A DNA stretch of 64,000 nt from Candidatus Peribacterales bacterium (GCA_020058765.1 JAGVDM010000006.1:62001-126000), one strand, 5' to 3'. Counted from the stretch's first letter, positions 17,028 to 26,093 are shown. The notes: generated by a model not told the origin, from the letters alone. Program-made: numbers and translations.

Positions 17028-17990
17028 GTGAAAACACATCGAGTGCTCGTCACTGGCGGAAATGGATTCCTGGGGCAAAACGTGTGTGATCAATTGCGTA
17101 TACAACCTTGGGTGCAAGAAGTGCTGGCGCCACGCAGTTCCGTATGCGATCTGCGTGATGCTCAGCAGGTTGCTGCTCTTTTTCGTACTACCCAACCGGA
17201 TGTTGTCATACACCTCGCTGCAACTGTTGGAGGGATTGGAGCAAATCAACAGCATCCTGCTCTGTTCTTCCGCGAGAATATGCTCATGGGCATGAACACC
17301 ATGCACGAAGCCTATGCAAACGGCATTAAAAAATTTGTGTGCATCGGTACGATTTGCGCGTATCCAAAGCACACGCCAGTGCCGTTTCGGGAAGAGGAAC
17401 TGTGGAACGGCTACCCGGAGGAAACAAATGCCCCATACGGCATTGCAAAGAAGGCGCTACTCACGATGGCGCAAGCCTACCGTCAAGAATACGGATGGAA
17501 CGCCATCTATCTCCTCCCGGTAAATTTATACGGACCGGGGGACAATTTCGACCTGGAAACATCGCATGTGATTCCCGCACTCATCCGTAAATTCGTAGAG
17601 GCAAAAGAGCGCGGCGATGCTTCTGTTACGCTCTGGGGAGATGGCAGCGCAACGCGCGAGTTCCTGTACGTGGGAGACGCTGCAAGCGCCATTGTACGTG
17701 CCACTGAACGCTACGACGGCGGGGATCCCGTAAATATCGGTACAGGAAGAGAAATCACCATTCAGGATCTTGCTGCGCTTATTGCTAGCGCAGCCGGATT
17801 CGCAGGGGAGATTGTCTGGGATTCTCGTAAGCCGAACGGCCAGCCACGGCGTTGTGTGGACACAAAAAGAGCAACAGAGGCTTTTGGCTTTACTGCTACA
17901 ACACAACTGGAAGCGGGTATTCGTACCACTGTCGACTGGTTCCAAGAGCAAAAAGGCCCTCTTCGAGAAGTGCATTTCTCAAAGAGATAG
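17028..17990 (+). CDS. fcl: GDP-L-fucose synthase-like NAD(P)-dependent epimerase/reductase
   Basis: A short-chain dehydrogenase/reductase of 320 residues. It has the Rossmann motif VTGGNGFLGQ, a GGIGAN loop typical of GDP-fucose synthase, the catalytic YGIAKK (Tyr/Lys pair), and NLYGPGDNFD. It would convert GDP-4-keto-6-deoxymannose, the product of the next gene (gmd), to GDP-L-fucose. I place the start at GTG 17028: a TACAAT -10 box (17016-17021) puts transcription exactly there, making the mRNA leaderless. The track start is a TTG at 17007. A related deoxysugar is possible. Confidence 0.88.
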   Translation: MKTHRVLVTGGNGFLGQNVCDQLRIQPWVQEVLAPRSSVCDLRDAQQVAALFRTTQPDVVIHLAATVGGIGANQQHPALFFRENMLMGMNTMHEAYANGIKKFVCIGTICAYPKHTPVPFREEELWNGYPEETNAPYGIAKKALLTMAQAYRQEYGWNAIYLLPVNLYGPGDNFDLETSHVIPALIRKFVEAKERGDASVTLWGDGSATREFLYVGDAASAIVRATERYDGGDPVNIGTGREITIQDLAALIASAAGFAGEIVWDSRKPNGQPRRCVDTKRATEAFGFTATTQLEAGIRTTVDWFQEQKGPLREVHFSKR

Positions 17991-18010
17991 TGTAAATTCC
18001 CACCCTAATT

Positions 18011-19027
18011 ATGAAACGCGCCCTCATTACAGGCATCACAGGCCAAGACGGTTCGTACCTAGCAGAATTACTCCTGGAAAAGGGGTACGAGGTGCACGGC
18101 ATCATTCGACGTGCTTCTACCATCAATACGGAGCGGATTGATCATCTGTATAGCGATAAGCATGAGCCTACTGCAAAACTCAAATTGCATTACGGAGATC
18201 TGACAGATAGCACGTGCCTTTTGCGACTGGTATCGGAAATCCAACCCGATGAGGTGTATCACTTGGGAGGTCAAACGCACGTACGCGTGAGCTTCGATAT
18301 GCCGGAACACACCGGGGATGTCACAGGCTTGAGCACCACACGAATACTGGAGGCCATACGTATCTCTGGTTTACCGATCCGGTTCTATAACGCCGCAAGC
18401 TCCGAAATGTTCGGCAAAGTAGCCGAAGTGCCTCAGCGCGAAACGACACCGTTCCACCCGCGTAGTCCGTATGGGGTTGCGAAGGTGTATGGGTATTGGA
18501 TGACCGTGAATTACCGGGAAAGCTACGGCATGTTTGCGTGTAACGGTATCCTCTTCAATCACGAATCTCCACGTAGAGGGCACACGTTTGTCACACGCAA
18601 GATCACTCGAGCGATTGCCGCAATCAAGGCGGGCACACAGAACAAGTTGTACCTCGGGAATTTGGATGCCCGTCGCGACTGGGGCTACACCCCAGAATAC
18701 GTCGAAGGCATGTGGAGAATGCTGCAGCACGACACGCCGGATGACTACGTACTTGCGACAGGAGAGACGCACTCTGTGCGAGAGTTTTTGGAAGAAGCAT
18801 TCCGCTATGCCGGCCTCGACTGGCAACGCTACGTAGAAATTGATGCCAGCTATTACAGACCTGCAGAAGTGGATCTTCTGATCGGCGATGCATCGAAGGC
18901 GCAAACCGTGCTCGGCTGGTCACCAAAAACAAGCTTCGCGGAGCTGGTGCGCATTATGGTTGATGCTGACTGTGATGCGACGGGCGTCCACAGAACACAG
19001 GCGACTCCAGCCGCTGTCGGCAATTAG
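18011..19027 (+). CDS. gmd: GDP-mannose 4,6-dehydratase
   Basis: This enzyme makes GDP-4-keto-6-deoxy-D-mannose from GDP-mannose, the first step to GDP-fucose or GDP-rhamnose. The 338-residue product has [13 protein letters not shown], the [12 protein letters not shown] region, SSEMFG, catalytic [12 protein letters not shown], and NHESPRRG. It lies 20 bp downstream of fcl and upstream of a GT2 glycosyltransferase, so the three genes form a surface-glycan module. No GDP-mannose pyrophosphorylase is in the window. Confidence 0.95.
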   Translation: MKRALITGITGQDGSYLAELLLEKGYEVHGIIRRASTINTERIDHLYSDKHEPTAKLKLHYGDLTDSTCLLRLVSEIQPDEVYHLGGQTHVRVSFDMPEHTGDVTGLSTTRILEAIRISGLPIRFYNAASSEMFGKVAEVPQRETTPFHPRSPYGVAKVYGYWMTVNYRESYGMFACNGILFNHESPRRGHTFVTRKITRAIAAIKAGTQNKLYLGNLDARRDWGYTPEYVEGMWRMLQHDTPDDYVLATGETHSVREFLEEAFRYAGLDWQRYVEIDASYYRPAEVDLLIGDASKAQTVLGWSPKTSFAELVRIMVDADCDATGVHRTQATPAAVGN

Positions 19028-19066
19028 GGGGCAGATTCTTTCTGTTCTCCAGTACAATGCGCACAA

Positions 19067-19936
19067 ATGTTCTCCGGAACCAAACCGGCGGCAGTGGTGG
19101 ATATCAGCGTTATTACGCCAGTATATAACAATGTAACGTGGATCGAGCGTTGCCTACAGAACGTTATTGATCAGCAATGTCCAACTGTAGAACATATCGT
19201 GATAGATGGCGGATCAAATGATGGCACTGTCGCTATTCTGGAAGAATATGCGAGGCGCTACCCACATATCCGCTTTGTATCCGAGAAAGATCGCGGCCAA
19301 TCGCATGCCATGAACAAGGGCATTGCGATGACCAATGGCAATGTGATCAGTTTTTTGAATGCAGATGATTCCTACACTTCCGGTACCCTCCAAAGAGCGG
19401 TAACACTCACGAAAGATCTCCCCGAACCCGGGATACTCGTGGGCGATCTGATCATACAAAACCTCGACGGCAGCATGAGCCTGAGCATGCCCGTCTCGTT
19501 TACGCCCGTAGATCATCTGGCCTCCATGCTGCTTGTGGGCAGGCTGATATGGTTCCCCGCCAACCCGAGCTCGTACTTCTACCACAAACGCGTACACGAC
19601 ATTGTTGGCGGATACGACGAAGAGAATCACTACACAATGGACATGGACTTCCTGCTCCGTGCAGGTGCTGTTTGTCATATTCGCTATGTGCACGAAATTT
19701 TCGGTGTGTTCCGCAAGCTTCCCGATACCAAAACAGTGCAGAGCAAGGCAGAAGGACTCGCAAGGGGGCGAAGCCGTGCCGTATGGCAGAATAATCGCCA
19801 CCTCATCACAAGGATCGACCGGCTTCTTGCTCCGCTGTGGATCTGCCGCTTCTTGCTCCGCGTGGCGTGCAATCAGTGCCGGTTGCACTGCGGAAAAACC
19901 GGACGCTTGTTCCGGCAGGTGATCTCCTCCCTCTAA
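19067..19936 (+). CDS. Family 2 glycosyltransferase
   Basis: A 289-residue GT-A fold transferase with the start SVITPVYNN, the nucleotide-sugar motif DGGSNDGT, SFLNADD (the DxD-like metal site), and GGYDEENHYTMDMDF later. It has no clear membrane segments. Being third after fcl and gmd, it is a reasonable candidate for transferring fucose or a related sugar to a surface glycan, although the acceptor cannot be told. Confidence 0.85.
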   Translation: MFSGTKPAAVVDISVITPVYNNVTWIERCLQNVIDQQCPTVEHIVIDGGSNDGTVAILEEYARRYPHIRFVSEKDRGQSHAMNKGIAMTNGNVISFLNADDSYTSGTLQRAVTLTKDLPEPGILVGDLIIQNLDGSMSLSMPVSFTPVDHLASMLLVGRLIWFPANPSSYFYHKRVHDIVGGYDEENHYTMDMDFLLRAGAVCHIRYVHEIFGVFRKLPDTKTVQSKAEGLARGRSRAVWQNNRHLITRIDRLLAPLWICRFLLRVACNQCRLHCGKTGRLFRQVISSL

Positions 19937-19940
19937 TGAA

Positions 19941-20016
19941 TGGTGGAGCTGAGGGGAATCGAAGCCTTGAGCCCCCTGCTTGCAAAGCAGGTGCTCTACC
20001 AATTGAGCTACGATAA
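19941..20016 (-). pseudogene. Degenerate tRNA-Ala(UGC) copy
   Basis: This is a near copy of the intact tRNA-Ala 86 bp away. The D arm, the anticodon arm with UGC and the 3' CAGCTCCACCA end are preserved. The 5' acceptor strand is replaced (CTTATCG instead of GGGGCTG), and the T stem has changes plus one extra base nearby. The acceptor stem cannot pair, so this copy should not be a working tRNA. Confidence 0.8.
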
Positions 20017-20026
20017 GATATGTGGA

Positions 20027-20102
20027 TGGTGGAGCTGAGGGGAATCGAACCCCTAACCCCCTGCTTGCAAAGCAGGTGCTCTACCAATTGAGCTACAGCC
20101 CC
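20027..20102 (-). tRNA. tRNA-Ala (anticodon UGC), CCA encoded
   Basis: A complete cloverleaf can be drawn on the minus strand: acceptor GGGGCTG/CAGCTCC with the G3-U70 identity pair of alanine tRNAs, D stem GCTC/GAGC, anticodon stem CCTGC/GCAGG around TTTGCAA, and T arm AGGGG-TTCGATT-CCCCT. Discriminator A and an encoded CCA follow. It is flanked by a decayed copy downstream and a 5' fragment upstream in the direction of transcription. Confidence 0.97.
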
Positions 20103-20180
20103 AGGAATTTCGTTGAAAGAAAGAACAGTGCGGGACCGAGCATCAGCTGTTTGATTGCGACTCGCGCAAGCGCTCGTCGG

Positions 20181-20199
20181 CCAATTGAGCTACAGCCCC
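20181..20199 (-). repeat. Third tRNA-Ala 5'-end fragment
   Basis: The first 19 nt of tRNA-Ala (GGGGCTGTAGCTCAATTGG) recur here in the same orientation, about 97 bp upstream of the same segment in the intact gene. The following bases can form a D stem (GCTC/GAGC) but no tRNA body. It is best read as a relic of duplication or recombination. Confidence 0.75.
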
Positions 20200-20252
20200 A
20201 ACAGGCAGCAGTGTACTAGAGGCGGCGCCAAGTACAAATGAGAGATGCAGAA

Positions 20253-21401
20253 TTACGTGAGAACTTTTTCGATGCACTCCTGGGTCACCGCACGCTTGAT
20301 TTCTAGGCCTATACGCTCGCCAACGCTCATAGGGCTGCCATACAAATAGCCGGAATATGGCGTGGAGAACGTGCCGGGTGAACCGGGAATGCGCAGGCTG
20401 ACATCGAAGATGACGATGTCTTCCTTGCCGTCCTCGGCCACTACGGCGCCCTGCAAGGCAAACGGGCCGATAATCCCCTTCTGTGCAGGATCCAGCTTCG
20501 TATTGAGCTTCTGTGTCGCCTGCACGAACTTCTCGCCTAAGTCGTATGCCTTTTCGAGCAAAGATTCTTTCACCGTAACAGCAATATGTCCTGTTTCGAT
20601 CATTTTCAGATCGATACCCGAAGCAAGCGCCTTGGTCTGCTCGGGAGCAGTCATCCGTAGGAAGCCATCGAGATTTGTCTGCCGACGTGTATCGGTACCG
20701 AGGAGTTCGAGCTCTCCTGTGAGTGGCGAGTAGAAGAAATTGAAATTCACCGGCGCGCCAACGATGTACTCCTCAATTGTGGCCTTGCGCCAGTCCTTGG
20801 TTACTTTGCCTTCCTTCTCCAGTCGAGAACCTTCCTCCTCGTAGGAAACCTCGTTATTAGCAATAAAGAACGCACGCTCGTACCCCCGCTTTGCCTCGCT
20901 CGCCTTCACAAGCACCGGACGATCGATCTGTGCAGCATGCTGGAAGATGTGCGGCGTACGGATACCTGCATCGCGCAGCAAATCGTATTGATTATATGGC
21001 TGGTCTCGCTCTTCCAGCTTGAGCAGATGTCGCGACCCAAAGATCGGCACATGGAAGTCATTCTCTACTTTTGCAAAGTCATCGAAATACACCCAGAAGT
21101 ACCTGTTATGGACAAAGAGTGTATTGAGACTGCGTAGTTTCTCCTGCACCTCTTCCGTCAGGATATCCTGGAACTTGGGCACGGTAATGAGCTCATCAAT
21201 GCATCCGCGCTCATACTCACCATCATGCTCGCGACGCAGGTACCGCTGGTACGTTTTTTCACGGCCTTTTTGGGCAACCACCACAGTGCGGAAATCAAAC
21301 TGGCTGGCTCCGTGAGCCGTATCTAGACCGCTATGACCGCCAAGAGCACCAACGGACAGGTGCTGTAGATCGTACCCCTTCAGTAGTGCAGCGACGTCCA
21401 T
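20253..21401 (-). CDS. PurP-like ATP-grasp ligase, divergent paralogue
   Basis: A 382-residue protein of the archaeal PurP family (formate- and ATP-dependent AICAR formyltransferase; DUF1246/DUF1297 type). Shared features with the second copy at 22794 are an N-terminal GGHSGLD-type loop, ...FGSRHLLKLEERDQPYNQYDLLRDAG, EEYIVGAPVNFNFFYSPLTGELELLG, a GPFALQ strand, and a C-terminal SVGERIGLEIKRA helix. It is more divergent than the second copy. Its role may be as partner subunit, as a related purine ligase, or in modified-nucleotide synthesis. No other pur genes are visible. Confidence 0.78.
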   Translation of the reverse strand: MDVAALLKGYDLQHLSVGALGGHSGLDTAHGASQFDFRTVVVAQKGREKTYQRYLRREHDGEYERGCIDELITVPKFQDILTEEVQEKLRSLNTLFVHNRYFWVYFDDFAKVENDFHVPIFGSRHLLKLEERDQPYNQYDLLRDAGIRTPHIFQHAAQIDRPVLVKASEAKRGYERAFFIANNEVSYEEEGSRLEKEGKVTKDWRKATIEEYIVGAPVNFNFFYSPLTGELELLGTDTRRQTNLDGFLRMTAPEQTKALASGIDLKMIETGHIAVTVKESLLEKAYDLGEKFVQATQKLNTKLDPAQKGIIGPFALQGAVVAEDGKEDIVIFDVSLRIPGSPGTFSTPYSGYLYGSPMSVGERIGLEIKRAVTQECIEKVLT

Positions 21402-21436
21402 AGGGGGATTGTACTGGATGACGACAATCGGCGCAC

Positions 21437-21769
21437 CTATCTTTCCGCACGCCTCAGTGCCTCATTCGCCCATGCGGCATCCTCGGGGAGGAAGCGCGCA
21501 CGGCGATCCAGAATGAATTTGGCGACGAGTTTTTGAATGCTTGAGCGCCCTATAGCATCCGCGGCTTGGGCCATCTGCGGAGCAAAGCTGGGATCATTGG
21601 AAAGCAGGCATTCAATCGCCAGACGGATTTCCGGCACCTTCTTGCCCTCAACCGCTTCTCTGACATGCGCCGCTTGCCCAGCCGCCTCGCGCAGCGCCTG
21701 CGTAAGTGTGAAATCCGCTTTGTCCAAACGGACCGTATCGACGATGTGCCGATTGCGAAATACCTGCAT
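21437..21769 (-). CDS. Hypothetical protein, 110 aa
   Basis: An unrecognised, mostly helical soluble protein beginning MQVFRNRHIVDTVRLDKADF and ending in a charged helix (AAWANEALRRAER). I chose ATG 21769, because the longer track ORF adds 50 residues with no credible composition. It lies upstream of the first PurP-like gene on the same strand (35 bp gap) and divergent from the PHP gene, so co-transcription with the PurP-like gene is possible. Confidence 0.5.
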   Translation of the reverse strand: MQVFRNRHIVDTVRLDKADFTLTQALREAAGQAAHVREAVEGKKVPEIRLAIECLLSNDPSFAPQMAQAADAIGRSSIQKLVAKFILDRRARFLPEDAAWANEALRRAER

Positions 21770-21930
21770 AGGGCGGGAGTTTAAACGGTCAGTACAGACG
21801 TGCAATAGGAAAATGTATGAACTGACGCTCACCGCGGAAAATGCGCTTCTGTAGGCGATAGAACCCACTGAGCGATGTACGCAAAAAGCGGATTGCCGGG
21901 CAGGACGAGTGCGGTACACTCACTCCCTTT

Positions 21931-22797
21931 ATGTATCCCTACACCGCAGATATCCATCTGCACGCCGACGGCAAAAGGAACGGCAGAAGCCGTCATGGCG
22001 AAAAGCCGAAAGTGCTCGCTACGAGCATCCTCGAAAGTGGCGTTGATGTGTATGCCATAAGCGAACACCACTACGTCACCGAAGAAACGGAAAAAGTGCA
22101 CAGCAAGCTAGCTGGTGTAATGACGGGGAGAAAGCGAAAGCGGGAAATCGTCGGCTTCGACGGTGTAGAACTCGGCGCATCGTACAAAGGATTACCGTTT
22201 TATATCGGCTACGTATTCGAAAATCGTTTGGACGAACCGAAACCGGGGGATTTTCCTGATCACGGGATCGATATTTCCGGTGCGGAATTCCAGGATTGGC
22301 GAGCGCAACATCCGGGTATCGCGGTAGTAAATCACCCGATCGTTACACATCGGGAAAAACAGGAGGACATGCGCATCGACTACACCACAGCAATGCTGGC
22401 TGATGGGACGGTGGATGGTTGCGAAGTGCTCAATGGTGCCATTCTGCTGAATGGCAAGAACGGCTCCTCTGTACGGCGGACAGTTGGTGCAGCGCGCGCA
22501 TTCATTGCGGCACGCACGCACCGTCGCACAGCCGCAATCATCGCTTCCAGCGATGCACACTGGGGCAAATATCGCATGCCAGAAGGAGTCAAAGGCAAAG
22601 GGAAAATCGTGACGGGACCCGGGTGCGTTCGCACACGATTCATAGCAGATTCGCCGGCAGATTTCCTGGATGCGGTGCGGGACGGCCGCACCAAAGCAGT
22701 GGTCGCCGAGCAGAACAAAATCCGACAAGTGGTTGAAGAAGTCCTTGAGCAGTGCCCTGAATTGGCGAACTTCTTGCGCCTGAAGACGGAAGACTAG
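21931..22797 (+). CDS. PHP-domain phosphoesterase
   Basis: A 288-residue metal-dependent phosphoesterase of the PHP superfamily. It has the first motif DIHLHAD, a second SEHHYVTEE, a central VNHPIVTH, and the closing SSDAHWGKY, so the metal ligands are present. It is flanked on both sides by PurP-type genes on the opposite strand and overlaps the second by 4 bp at the 3' end. A link with nucleotide metabolism (histidinol-phosphate, nucleotide or nucleoside-phosphate type substrate) is only inferred from position. Confidence 0.78.
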   Translation: MYPYTADIHLHADGKRNGRSRHGEKPKVLATSILESGVDVYAISEHHYVTEETEKVHSKLAGVMTGRKRKREIVGFDGVELGASYKGLPFYIGYVFENRLDEPKPGDFPDHGIDISGAEFQDWRAQHPGIAVVNHPIVTHREKQEDMRIDYTTAMLADGTVDGCEVLNGAILLNGKNGSSVRRTVGAARAFIAARTHRRTAAIIASSDAHWGKYRMPEGVKGKGKIVTGPGCVRTRFIADSPADFLDAVRDGRTKAVVAEQNKIRQVVEEVLEQCPELANFLRLKTED

Positions 22798-23849
22798 CCG
22801 AGGATTTCCTCGAGCCTCCCCAGTTCGATTGCCTGCTTAATGTCGCGTGCGATCCGACGACCCGTGCTCATCGGCACGTCGTACTTGAGTGCGGTATAGG
22901 GCGACCCTTCAATGAACGGATTCGTGCCAGCAACGATGCGCGCGCTGATCTCGAACACAAACACCTCCAGCTTGCGAGTGACGATTGTTTCGAGGCAGAA
23001 CGGCCCAAAGAGGCCTTTGCCACCGCACAGTTTCTTGCTCACTTCTACCACACGCTCACCCATTTCAAAGAACTGCGGCAGCATGGATTCACGAACGACG
23101 AGCGGAATGTTCCCCACGATCGTGTAACTGGTATGAATATTCGCGGTGAGCTGATCCTGCGCCTTAATGCGGCCGATGGAGTCGGCATTGCTCTCGTAGC
23201 GCTTGTCGAAGCTCATGATCTCCAGCTCACCAGTAATTGGTGAATAGAAGTAATGTGCGTACAGAGGCACGCCCACAATGTATTCCTGAATCACGAAATC
23301 GTTCTGATCGGGATACTTGCGATCCTTCACTTCGTAGAACTGCTCAGGAGTCTTCACCACAAAGTACCCGAATCCACCGCCCGCGCCGTGGAACTTCACG
23401 ATAACAGGCTTATCAATATCTTCTGGCTTTTCGAAAACTTTTGGCAGCTTAATTTGTGCTTGCAAAAGCCATTCTCTCTCCATCGTTCTGTCGGATTCCC
23501 AGTGAAGAATTTCCTTGGTGCCATAGTACATTCCCGGCATTTTCTGTACGCGCTCATGCCCCAAGTACGCCACATACGAACCATGCGGAATGATAATGGC
23601 GTTCCGTTCTGCAAGCTTCGCCTCCAGCTCCGGGTTCCAATCCGACCACTCCTTGAGCGTGATGATCTCGTCGGCTACGCCAAAGCTCTTGTACGGGCGC
23701 TCCGATCCTTCTTTGCAGATCACCAAATTGCGCATGCCCTCGTCGCGCGCACCTTTCAGTATCTGCAGCGCGGAGTGGCTCCCCATTGTCGCAATCACGA
23801 AATCCCTCGGGTTGGTGGATGCCGGCAGAATGCGCTTTGCGGTCGCCAT
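22794..23849 (-). CDS. purP: Archaeal-type PurP (formate-dependent AICAR formyltransferase)
   Basis: The 351-residue product matches archaeal PurP along its length: ATMGSHSALQILKGARDEG, ICKEGSERPYKSF, IIIPHGSYVAYLG, ATP-grasp VIVKFHGAGGGFGYFV, YFYSPITGELEIM, and SARIVAGTNPF near the C-terminus. The known reaction joins formate to AICAR using ATP to give FAICAR, a step done in most bacteria by PurH with formyl-THF. The gene is convergent with the PHP gene (4-bp overlap). Together with the divergent copy at 20253 it recalls archaea that carry two PurP forms, and it is likely ancient transfer. Confidence 0.88.
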   Translation of the reverse strand: MATAKRILPASTNPRDFVIATMGSHSALQILKGARDEGMRNLVICKEGSERPYKSFGVADEIITLKEWSDWNPELEAKLAERNAIIIPHGSYVAYLGHERVQKMPGMYYGTKEILHWESDRTMEREWLLQAQIKLPKVFEKPEDIDKPVIVKFHGAGGGFGYFVVKTPEQFYEVKDRKYPDQNDFVIQEYIVGVPLYAHYFYSPITGELEIMSFDKRYESNADSIGRIKAQDQLTANIHTSYTIVGNIPLVVRESMLPQFFEMGERVVEVSKKLCGGKGLFGPFCLETIVTRKLEVFVFEISARIVAGTNPFIEGSPYTALKYDVPMSTGRRIARDIKQAIELGRLEEILG

Positions 23850-23917
23850 GGTATTTTCGCAATTGTACAGAAATGCCCCCCACAGACAAGTTTTCCGAGA
23901 ATATTCAGTGAGGAATA

Positions 23918-24517
23918 TCAGTATTTTGCGATGTCGCGCTCCACGGCTGCGCGTACATCTGACGCAATCGGCACCTGCATAATTTGCGATGCAACCGAGT
24001 TGGTACCGAAGTGCAAATCCACAGAGCGATTATCACGTCGTACGACATGCGGGAACAATGCGGCAACGTGGAAATACGCTTCCCTTTGACCGTCTTCAAT
24101 ATCCTTCACCTGTGGGCCATCCCAGCGAATTTGTTCCCATGCACTGGGAAACTGCAATATTTGCCCCGTTGATTCACACCACAGATGACGCAGCTGTGCG
24201 AGGTGTTCTACAACGGCATGTTGGTGATGTGCCACGTGCGACTGCACTACTTCCAGAGGCACGCCTGCCTCGCGGGCGAGTGGGCCGAATACCCGACCGT
24301 AGCGGTGAAACCACTGCTGCATGAGGTACCCAACGGTGGGATGCTTGATGATCTGCTTCCATGCATCCTGCTCATGCATACCATTGTGCGCAACACGATC
24401 GAGGTGCTTCCATTCTTCTCCTTGGAGCGTGTGTTGTTCGGGTCCCGTTTTGAGTGATTGCACAGCAAACCGCCCCATCAAGCACGTCTGTGCATTGACG
24501 TAGTCATCCGTATCCAT
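23918..24517 (-). CDS. Hypothetical protein, 199 aa
   Basis: An unrecognised soluble protein rich in His, Gln and Trp (WKQIIKHPTVGYLMQQWFHRYG; VVQSHVAHHQHAVVEHLAQL), suggesting a helical, possibly metal-binding fold. I chose ATG 24517; a GTG at 24559 could add 14 residues. It lies 68 bp upstream of purP on the same strand, so it may be in that transcript. Confidence 0.6.
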   Translation of the reverse strand: MDTDDYVNAQTCLMGRFAVQSLKTGPEQHTLQGEEWKHLDRVAHNGMHEQDAWKQIIKHPTVGYLMQQWFHRYGRVFGPLAREAGVPLEVVQSHVAHHQHAVVEHLAQLRHLWCESTGQILQFPSAWEQIRWDGPQVKDIEDGQREAYFHVAALFPHVVRRDNRSVDLHFGTNSVASQIMQVPIASDVRAAVERDIAKY

Positions 24518-24682
24518 ACCAGAGCCGCTGACGGAGACTGCTGTAGGGATAGGACTCACCGTACTCTCTCGAAAGACGTTTGCAAGAGATTCTCACAGAG
24601 CAGAGCGGAAAACTCTTCTGCGTGATGCAATCATCGCCGTACGTCTCTTCCATGGAAATAGCGAGGAATATACACTCCATAC

Positions 24683-25936
24683 ATGCTCACAAAACGACTC
24701 GTCGTGTTTCTACTCATTGCCATGATTCCCGTTGTGGTATTGGGTGCCCTGTACCCCGAAAAAGTATTCAAGGGGAGTGTGCCATCGGAGCTCTACCAAT
24801 CGGCAGATGATGCCGATGTTGTCGCCTTTGTGCGCGACGGTTGCCCGCACTGCGCAGATTTTGAAAAATTTGCACACGAGCAAGGCTGGCAGGTGGAGTA
24901 CTTCGAAATCACCGACATTTCCTCGCAACAACAATTCAGCGCACTGCAGACGCATGTTCCAGATCTACAGCAAGGAGTGCCAACGATCTTCATTGATGGG
25001 CACGTTGTACAAGGCTACACCACAAACGAAACAACAGGAGCAAAGCTCAAGGAAATCTACGACGGCTGTAAAGATACAGAGAATGAATGTCTGCCGTTCC
25101 GCGAATTCCTCGCGAGCAATGCAACAGTTGCGCTGCAAACCGCAGAGGGAACGTGCATCGAAGACTGCGAAGCAGATCTCAATACGTACACGCTCGATCT
25201 CTGGATACTCGGCAAGGTGGACCTCACAATGCTCTCTTTGCCAACACTATCGATTCTGCTCGGCTTTCTTGATGGCTTCAATCCATGCGCCATGTGGGTA
25301 CTCATTACATTGCTCACATTACTCATCAACACACATGACATAAAAAAAGTATGGATCGTCGGTGGCACCTTCCTGTTTGTAAGCGGTGCGGTGTATTACT
25401 TCTTCATCGCTGCGTGGCTCAATGCATTTCTGCTTATCGGGTACAACGTATGGGTACAGAAGATCATAGGAATTGTAGCGATAGGCGGAGGCGGTTTTTA
25501 CCTGTATGAAGCCTTTGGCAAGGATCCTAACGCATGCAATGTAACGAGCATGAGCGCACGGCAGCGCACGATCCAGCGTATGCGAAAAATTCTGCAAATA
25601 TCCACATGGCCACTCATGATTGGTGGCGTGGCGGCTTTGGCGATATCGGTGAATATGATTGAGCTTGTCTGCACTGCGGGATTGCCCGCAATTTTCACGC
25701 AGATCCTCGCCTTCAACGATGTGGGCGCCCTGGCACGCTATGGCTACATCGGGCTCTTCATCTTGATGTACATGATTGATGATTTCATCATTTTCGGCAT
25801 AGCGGTATACACGCTGCATGCCACAGGACTTACTACGAAGTATCGTCGGTTCACGCTCATTTTTGGCGGACTGCTCATGTACGGGCTCGGCCTGCTGCTG
25901 ATCTTTGCGCCAGATGCACTCGTGTTTGGTGGCTAG
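24683..25936 (+). CDS. Glutaredoxin-like domain fused to CcdA/DsbD-type membrane domain
   Basis: A 417-residue thiol-disulfide transporter. An N-terminal membrane anchor (residues 5-22) is followed by a glutaredoxin-like domain with active site CPHC (C54, C57) and a QGVPTIFIDG cis-Pro strand, a linker with four more cysteines, and about six membrane helices. The two intramembrane cysteine motifs of the CcdA/DsbD family are visible: DGFNPCAMWVL and ELVCTAGLPAIF. It probably moves electrons across the membrane to extracytoplasmic thiols, with the redox domain on the outer side. The domain order differs from DsbD, where the thioredoxin domain is C-terminal. Confidence 0.83.
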   Translation: MLTKRLVVFLLIAMIPVVVLGALYPEKVFKGSVPSELYQSADDADVVAFVRDGCPHCADFEKFAHEQGWQVEYFEITDISSQQQFSALQTHVPDLQQGVPTIFIDGHVVQGYTTNETTGAKLKEIYDGCKDTENECLPFREFLASNATVALQTAEGTCIEDCEADLNTYTLDLWILGKVDLTMLSLPTLSILLGFLDGFNPCAMWVLITLLTLLINTHDIKKVWIVGGTFLFVSGAVYYFFIAAWLNAFLLIGYNVWVQKIIGIVAIGGGGFYLYEAFGKDPNACNVTSMSARQRTIQRMRKILQISTWPLMIGGVAALAISVNMIELVCTAGLPAIFTQILAFNDVGALARYGYIGLFILMYMIDDFIIFGIAVYTLHATGLTTKYRRFTLIFGGLLMYGLGLLLIFAPDALVFGG

Positions 25937-26010
25937 GGGCAATAACACTTCTGTCCGGAACATTCTTCCCACATGGTGAAATATTGCCTATGCTCTTGCC
26001 CGCACAGTAC

Positions 26011-26085
26011 GGTGCCGTAGCCAAGTAGTAAGGCAGGGGTCTGCAAAACCCCCATACGCGGGTGCAACTCCCGCCGGCACCTCCA
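26011..26085 (+). tRNA. tRNA-Cys (anticodon GCA), CCA encoded
   Basis: The cloverleaf has acceptor GGTGCCG/CGGCACC, anticodon stem GGGGT/ACCCC around CTGCAAA, and T stem GCGGG/CCCGC. The discriminator is U, the Cys identity base, followed by an encoded CCA. The T loop reads TGCAACT, with G where almost all tRNAs have U55. Otherwise it looks functional. Confidence 0.93.
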
Positions 26086-26093
26086 ACATCCAC

